Source of the DNA: Valencia hispanica
Lineage: Eukaryota; Chordata; Actinopteri; Cyprinodontiformes; Valenciidae
Assembly: GCA_963556495.2 (NCBI GenBank)
Contig: OY747701.1
Location: forward strand, 42,890,001 to 42,954,000
Length of the DNA: 64,000 nt
Reading direction: 5' to 3'
In this document: positions 54,986 to 64,000 of the stretch, piece by piece
How positions within the stretch are numbered: position 1 is the stretch's first letter
How the letters are laid out: every line of letters begins with the position of its first letter
Notes under the pieces: generated by a model
What the model saw: only the letters and a program-made list of their open reading frames with translations
Database searches by the model: none
What the model was told of the DNA's origin: nothing
Made by a program: the position numbers and the translations under genes

Positions 54986-56134
54986 TCTCTCATGCTGATC
55001 ACAGAAAAACAGACAGGCAGCAGGAGTGCAGAAAGTTTCCAAAGTGTTGTGCGTGCATAACAATCGTGAGTAGTCAAGTCTAACATGTGTGTGTAATGTG
55101 ACTGCAGCTTTGTGTCATGTTAAATGCTAGATTTACTGTTGTTTAGTGGTTGTCACATGTCTACTAGCTTTACTGTAATGCAGCCATATTATACTGCTGA
55201 ATGTATGGTAATGGTTGCTATTGTTAGCTTTAGGTGTGAACGGGCTGGCTAATTGTTGTATGCAGGTCCTGTTAAGGCAAGTCTTATTTATTAGTTCACT
55301 TATGACGTTTGAGGAGCTTTTCATTTAGCCCTTTTGATGTTGTGTGAAAGTTGTAGTATTTTTCTACCTCAATCCATATGCACAGTTTATGTTTATGCTA
55401 TATAATAGAGGAGAGACCAGTGGTCTTACTGTCATATGTTACATTATTATTTTATTATTTTCATTTCAGAACCACACAGATTAATGCACATTGGAAACTG
55501 CAGTGGGTGATTGTGTGTGGACATGCTGTAAATGGTGACGAAACCTCTATATAAAGTTTGCGAAGTCAACTTCAACTGTATCCGTCTTTTATTGGACATC
55601 CCACAGCGTGTCTGGCCCTGTACTAACCAGGATTATTATAACGGGTGAGGGCTACGTCAGCCAACCGTTAACACGGGTGGGAGCTTCCAAAAGGCTGACC
55701 GTATTTTACAATCCTACTTGGTGATGACTCTCTCCACAGATGACGACGAAGAACGTAGAATGACTTAAAAGTTTCCAGTTTAAAGGAGCGGTTTTGCGCA
55801 AAACCGAGGTCGGAAAGCGGACATCCGACTTTAGGCACTGAGGGACTCCGGCCTGTTTCAATAAAGCTCAGAGGACAGCGGACTCTGTGGTTACCCGTAC
55901 AGAGAAGTCTGTTTGCTCGGCCGGTTCACTTCGAAGTTTAAAAGGGAAGTTCTTCCTGGTCCAGCAGGTATGAACGAAAAAGAGAAAAATGCTAGGAATG
56001 GATTAAAGCGTCTCCTTCCGGCTCCGTGGGTAGGAACCAAAAGATGAGGATTTCATTTTTCACGCTCCCTTTATCAACTCTGTGATGTCATCACTGGCCA
56101 CAGACCAATGAGAATGGGTTGAGGGCGGCGCAGC
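54986..56134. other. Non-coding, possible untranslated exons
   Basis: No protein frame. It contains 'acaatcgtgagtagtc' (donor-like, 55,062) and 'attttcatttcagaacc' (acceptor-like, near 55,470), so a spliced non-coding transcript from the GC-box region to the left is conceivable but weak. Confidence 0.35.
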
Positions 56135-56198
56135 GGATGCTGGGAGATGCAGTTCGTTCAGTGAAAGGATGCTGGGAGATGCAGTTCGTTCAGTAAAA
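56135..56198. repeat. 32-bp unit in tandem, two copies
   Basis: GGATGCTGGGAGATGCAG... at 56,135-56,166 is repeated directly at 56,167-56,198 with one or two differences. Confidence 0.85.
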
Positions 56199-56449
56199 GG
56201 CAATAGCCTCAACAACAGGAAGACCTTGGAGTCATAAAATAGAGCGAAAGCCACAATTAGCAAACCACAAAAAAACAACTAAATATGACTTTCAGTAAAA
56301 TACAAATGTCTTAAAAAAGAAAAATATGTCGCAAGCATGGCTTAATCTTTAAAAAACATACCTTTGGTTGTGCACCATGCTTATAGACTTTGGAACTTCA
56401 AAAATCGACTTGGAAGAAAGATCAAATGTCCTAAAGCTATAAAAAAAAA

Positions 56450-59619
<3,170 letters not shown>

Positions 59620-60480
59620 AAAAAGAAAGCCACCAACATTATGTCGCATAATCTAAAGTGTATAAATGTAATTTTAGCGTAATTTTTCTTGTGATTGATA
59701 TTGTTTATGTCGCTCTTCACATATCTTCAATCCATTTTCTAAATGTGTTTGTTCCCAAATATTTTTCTTTTTTGTTGCACTACAATAGGATATTATCAGT
59801 CCTCTAAGATAGGCTTTAGTGGTCTCCCATAACAATGCAGGATTAACTGTCCCATTATCATTAATTTCCAAGAATTTGGATAATTCTTAATTTATATGTT
59901 CGCAAAATTCAGAATTAGACAGAATGCCTCTGTTACACTGTCATCTAAATGTTTGAATTTGAGTTTTTACAGCTTAATGAAGTGCAACAGGAGAATGATT
60001 AGAAATATGGATTGAGCTTATTTTACATTTCCTAAGTGCCATATTTCTACCCAACCCATATAACCCATATCATGTACTAACGACTAATCCAAAGCTTATT
60101 CCAAAATACATTTACTGTCACCACCATTGATAATATTACAAAATGTGTATGAAGAAACAAGTTCAGCTATCTTAACAAAAGGTTGGGTGGGGACTTAGGT
60201 GGAGCATATACATTTCATATTTCAATACGTTCTCCCTCCAAGTAACCCTTAATCAGTACCTAACTCCCTTTCATAACACCCATTCTTATTAGTAAAATAT
60301 AACTTTTTACTAATAAGGATTTCTACCTCTCATGTTTTAGAGGAATATGATGATGCAAATACCTGGCCCACCCAGTCTTTCTGTAATTTACAGTGTTCTA
60401 GCTTAGTCAAATGTGTTTCTTGAAGTAGAACAATATGTAATTTCTGCAATATTATAAGAAAATGCAATATTTTTTTTTCT
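59620..60480 (-). pseudogene. L1-type retrotransposon ORF2 fragment (endonuclease part)
   Basis: Read leftward, a block at about 60,420-60,310 encodes 'ETHLTKLEHCKLQKDWVGQVFA' in pieces, as in the L1 endonuclease. A later block at 59,871-59,674 reads 'EINDNGTVNPALLWETTKAYLRGLIISY', the linker between endonuclease and reverse transcriptase in fish L1. Stops and shifts between them show a dead copy. Confidence 0.75.
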
Positions 60481-62648
60481 TTTAATTGGGTGATTTATTC
60501 CTTAAACATTCCAACAACAAATTTTGAAATTGTCTCTCCCCATTTGTTTTTACAGCAAGTAAATTCAAGTATATTCATTGTAAAATGTAACCTAGAATAA
60601 GGACCCAGTGTACATAGCTGACATGACCCCACACACATTTTTGTTTTGTAAACCTGCACACAAACAGACCCCTCCATGCATACTTAATTTACACATGCTT
60701 TCAAAAGAAGAAACTAAAATACAATAATGAAAAGAGAAAAAGGATAACAAACATCATTCCAACTGTGAAGCTCTTCCGTCTCCCATGAGACAACTCTGAC
60801 ATTGATGGGGGTTGCATTAGTTTTATGGAATACATTTTTCAGAGGGCATATGTAGAGATGTTCTAATTTATGTACTCAAGTTGTGAGATGTATTAACTGC
60901 ATTGTTGATGTTATGAAAGGCAGTATTTTAGTTATCAACACTAGGGGGCGCGAGTTTGGACGTACACCATCACCATGTTCAGGCTAAGTGAGCAGGTTTG
61001 TTTTCCACACACAATTAAGTTTAACCTTGAAAGAGAGGATGTCCAATGCGTCGCTTTACTTTAATAAAGAAGTAAGAAGAAAGGGGAATATATTTTGACT
61101 CCGTCCTATTTTTCGTTTTGAGTACAGCACTGTTGATGCTGCAATGCTCAACAAACACTTATGTAGGCTACTTTACCAAATACGTGGAAAAGTGTATGAA
61201 AAAATAGTATAATGAAGAGAAAAAGATGCACAGATCACTAACCAGTAAGTTGGAGCTCTTGTGATCAGTCATCTTTGGTTGACGGTTGCTTTTCCAGCTC
61301 CTTAATAAAGTTCTTCACTTCTTCATGGCTATAGAACAGTTGCAGCTTATCCCCCTCGAAGTATACCCAAGCAACAAAGTTGTACAGCCAGTCCGCCACT
61401 GGCCACCGGGAGTGTTGGGACATCTCCCGGTGGCCTGGCCACCGAAGTGGCCCGCCCCGCGATGTCGACGTCAGGTCGGGTTATGCTTGATTCTTAAATT
61501 AACAATCCTTCCTGTGGCTCATCGGGCATCTGCTCCACTGAAAATTGGCGTAACAGACGCGGGTACATGTTCCCCACACTTTTTTTTTCAGCCGTTTAAT
61601 CCGTTAATATGCCGTAGCGTATTTCTCCGAGCCATCTTTAAACGCACCTTAAGCGCACAGATTCTCAGACAGGTGCGTGCTGCTGAACAGAGCAGCATGT
61701 TCAACTACCGAGCCAGACCCAGAATAAGGCAAAACTTTTTGACAGTATTTTCCAAACAAGCTATGTAAGTTGAGTTATGCTGTTGCATGCAGATAATGTT
61801 AGCTAAATGATGACTAGTGAATACCTATCAATATATGTTAAGCTAATTAACAATACTAATGTTGCCTATTTTACATCCCTTGCTAGTTAGTTCAAGCTAG
61901 GAATAAACCCAATTATCTTTAATTTCTGTGCAGAACTTTACAGCTTTCCTCATATTTGAAAGAAATATTTGTCAGAAAAGACAAGAGTCAGGAAGGGTCT
62001 GCACAGGTGAAAAGATAATATAAGTAACTGAGAGAAAAATCAATGGCACAAAAGGGACTTTGATGCACATTTTCAAAGCAATTTCACTGCTACTCATTCT
62101 AATTCTATTTCAAAAATTTGCTTTCCACATTTTTATATCTTTATTGGCACAATAGAAACAGCTGTGTCAAGGAGGAGACTTGGGAGCAGAGGCCAGCGGC
62201 AGGGAAGATGACGCAGGCTCTTCACAGATAAGGAGAGATTAGAAATAGATCCATTGGTGGGAGAAACCAGAAACCAGACAGGAATCAGGACAGGGTTATA
62301 ACTGATATTTCAGAATTACTCACATTCCTACTCCAAAATATATTTTATCTGTATTTTAATAGGTTACCCAGGATTGATGTCAATGTTAAATAGTGGAGTC
62401 TGCACATTTACCAGTGCAGTAGTAGATGAGATAGAATTTCAGTTTATGCGATTTGAGTATAGGTTATTGCAGCAGAACATAAATATTTATTTCGTAGGGG
62501 AAAGAAACAGAAAAAGCTGTGTGTGCACAGCCTTTGTTTCATCGTTTTACACTCTCACATCAGTAGGCACCCAGTCTAACTCACTATTGGCGTTTTTGCG
62601 TTAATTGGGTGCTGGTGGCCTGGGATGTTATAAAATTCCCGGTCTGAA
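60481..62648. other. Non-coding; one CTCF-like site and one hairpin
   Basis: No gene recognised. CACTAGGGGGCGCGA near 60,940 is a good CTCF-like match. GGCCACCGGGAG...CTCCCGGTGGCC at 61,401-61,435 is a perfect 12-bp stem with an 11-base loop. The 160-codon frame at 61,286-61,768 shows no domain and runs through this hairpin, so it is not called. Confidence 0.45.
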
Positions 62649-63057
62649 TTATTCTTCCAGTCCGCCTCTGGGTACAGCCATGAATACTTTTACGTTCATT
62701 TCCCAAAGTTTCTTTTTTATGAGGTCAATTGCACGCTGGCACCGGGACACTGAAGTCGGGGTAGAAATGAATCCTCGTGTTGTCCAACATTCCTCTTTGT
62801 CTTGCAAGATGAAGCGTTTTTGTTTTATCCTGAAGTTGTAGAAATTTGACCACAATTGGCCTGGGAGGCGTTGTGCTGTTCTCGTCTCTGTATGTCGGGC
62901 TGTGGTGTGGACTCTCAATCCCTGGAACCGTAGGAAAAGTTTCTGGGCCGAACATTTGGAGAAGCAGCTTCTTCACAAAGCCTATGATATTGTGATGTGA
63001 GTGGCGGGGATTTACCTGGCAGACTGATGTTGATTCAGCACAGGTGACTGCAATCAC
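62649..63057 (-). pseudogene. L1-type ORF1 remnant (RNA-binding domain)
   Basis: Read leftward: 'FVKKLLLQMFGPETFP', then 'PRPIVVKFLQLQDKTKTLHLARQRG' and 'TRIHFYPDFSVPV'. This is the RRM/C-terminal pattern of L1 ORF1 proteins. It lies 2.2 kb upstream, in the same direction, of the ORF2 fragment at 59,620-60,480, so both may come from one damaged L1 copy. The two frames just upstream (63,526-63,802) may be its N-terminal part, not certain. Confidence 0.75.
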
Positions 63058-63944
63058 AGTGACAGACTGAATAAGCCAAGTGTGATATGTGGGAGAGGGG
63101 AGAGAGCACCTGTCTGGCGGTACGGCACTCTTTGGGAGGGAAGGTGTCGTTCGCAGCTGTTTAGTGCTGCCGGCGACAAAGACAGTTAGGTAGGCGGTTA
63201 GCTGTTCTTGTGTGAGGAGGGGAGGTCAGCTGCCTCCTGTGGATAGTAAGGGCCGGGTTTAGTCGGGTGCAGTGCCAATCTGCTCTTCCTGATCGCCTGT
63301 GATCCAGAGTATTGGATGATCTTGATGCTGCCGTCTTCCTGCATGTGAATTTCCCCGGGGCGTGGATGGCGTGGAGAGCTTAGACCCCAGGAAGGGGTCT
63401 CGTCAAGCGGGCGAGCTAAGTCACACTTTTATGGATTGTATAAATGTGTGTGTGAAAGAAGATTTTTAGGGTAGCTTATATTTTAGTCGGGTGGAGCCAG
63501 GATCAAGGGGAGGGGAAGAGCAGGATCACGGCAGTTTGAAAGACCAGCCTGATTTATTTTCGTGCTCAATTTGGATTGACTCTCTGAGGGTGTTGTGTGC
63601 AGTTATCACTTTTGTTGCTTGCAGTGTAGTATTGAGAGTATTTATCGACAGGCTCAGTTGGTCTGCATAATGGAGTGAAGCCGCTTTCTTTAGGCTTAAG
63701 CTCGTTGAGAGCATTCATAGGCATTTGAAGCGTTGTTTGATCCAGCTCTGCCATTTGCAAATGGTTCAAGCTATTATGTCCACCAATGGCTATTTTATTC
63801 AAACCGGCTTAGTAATATAAGTTACTTTTCTTTTTCTTTGTTTTATCATCTTTAAAGGCCTCTTGCAGTTGTGTTAAAGGAGAAATTTACAAAACTGTGT
63901 CATCCCACGCAGTTTACTTTAGGCACTTGCCGCCATCTTAAGCC
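63058..63944. other. Probable L1 5' region, non-coding
   Basis: GC-richer than average and upstream of the ORF1 remnant. It may be an L1 5' untranslated region plus the ORF1 start. Nothing else recognised. Confidence 0.4.
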
Positions 63945-64000
63945 TAGTTTATACTTCTCCGTCAAGTTTGCAAGTTTACACTCACACATATAGACGGAGA
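63945..64000. repeat. Start of a transposon-like repeat, cut by the window end
   Basis: 'agcctagtttatacttctcc' resembles the end of fish DNA transposons of the Harbinger/ISL2EU kind, and 'gacggaga' at the window edge mirrors 'tctccgtc' 45 bases before. Too short to classify. Confidence 0.35.

Noticed and set aside
53000..56060. Possible LTR retroelement around the hAT insertion (primer-site-like sequence near 53,030 read leftward)
   Set aside because: No matching LTR pair, no polyprotein frame and no target duplication found; the resemblance is too short.
61286..61768. 160-codon open frame
   Set aside because: No recognisable domain, crosses a hairpin, and composition changes midway; likely chance.

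Overview
The window is vertebrate, almost certainly teleost fish, nuclear DNA. It is AT-rich and mostly non-coding, with several LINE fragments, gypsy-type solo LTRs, hAT and Kolobok DNA transposons, teleost-type dispersed repeats and microsatellites. I find no convincing host protein-coding exon. The genes that can be supported all belong to mobile elements.

Main element 1 (7359-23083, 15,725 bp) is an apparently complete Polinton/Maverick provirus of the adintovirus type. It has AG...CT ends, a perfect 6-bp target-site duplication (AACGCA) and long terminal inverted repeats (TIRs) of about 1.6-1.7 kb. All its reading frames are open. A rightward block holds two related accessory genes, a chromodomain integrase, penton, a small basic virion protein, the double-jelly-roll major capsid protein and an adenovirus-type protease. 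A leftward block holds a repeat-containing basic protein, a small membrane-active-like protein, the packaging ATPase and a protein-primed family B DNA polymerase. The two blocks converge on back-to-back poly(A) signals near 15.4 kb. Each TIR carries a CCAAT/TATA promoter pointing inward: the left one serves the accessory genes and the right one serves the polymerase/ATPase block, probably through a spliced leader. Each TIR also carries a dense array of CTCF-like motifs, all in one orientation, including a 16-base match to the textbook CTCF consensus.

Main element 2 (40599-47874, 7,276 bp) is a Kolobok-superfamily DNA transposon with a TTAA target duplication and 18-bp TIRs. It carries two convergent genes: a 14-exon transposase, broken by a solo LTR inserted in exon 6, and an apparently intact three-exon gene for a protein with the cysteine-rich C-terminal 'ballast' domain of the P2X7 receptor. 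This cargo is the most unusual gene content in the window.

The rest, left to right: 1-7358, non-coding host DNA with an old dispersed repeat and a foldback element; 23.1-25.4 kb, teleost repeat and a pyrimidine-rich minisatellite interrupted by an hAT copy; 26.7 kb, a solo LTR with a 5-bp target duplication; 31.6-38 kb, an hAT end and three decayed non-LTR retrotransposon fragments; 48-53 kb, quiet DNA; 53.9-55.0 kb, an hAT element with an 8-bp target duplication inside a GC-box/CCAAT-rich stretch; 56-64 kb, microsatellites and L1 ORF2 and ORF1 remnants. Identifications come from reading motifs and repeat ends by eye; no database search was run.
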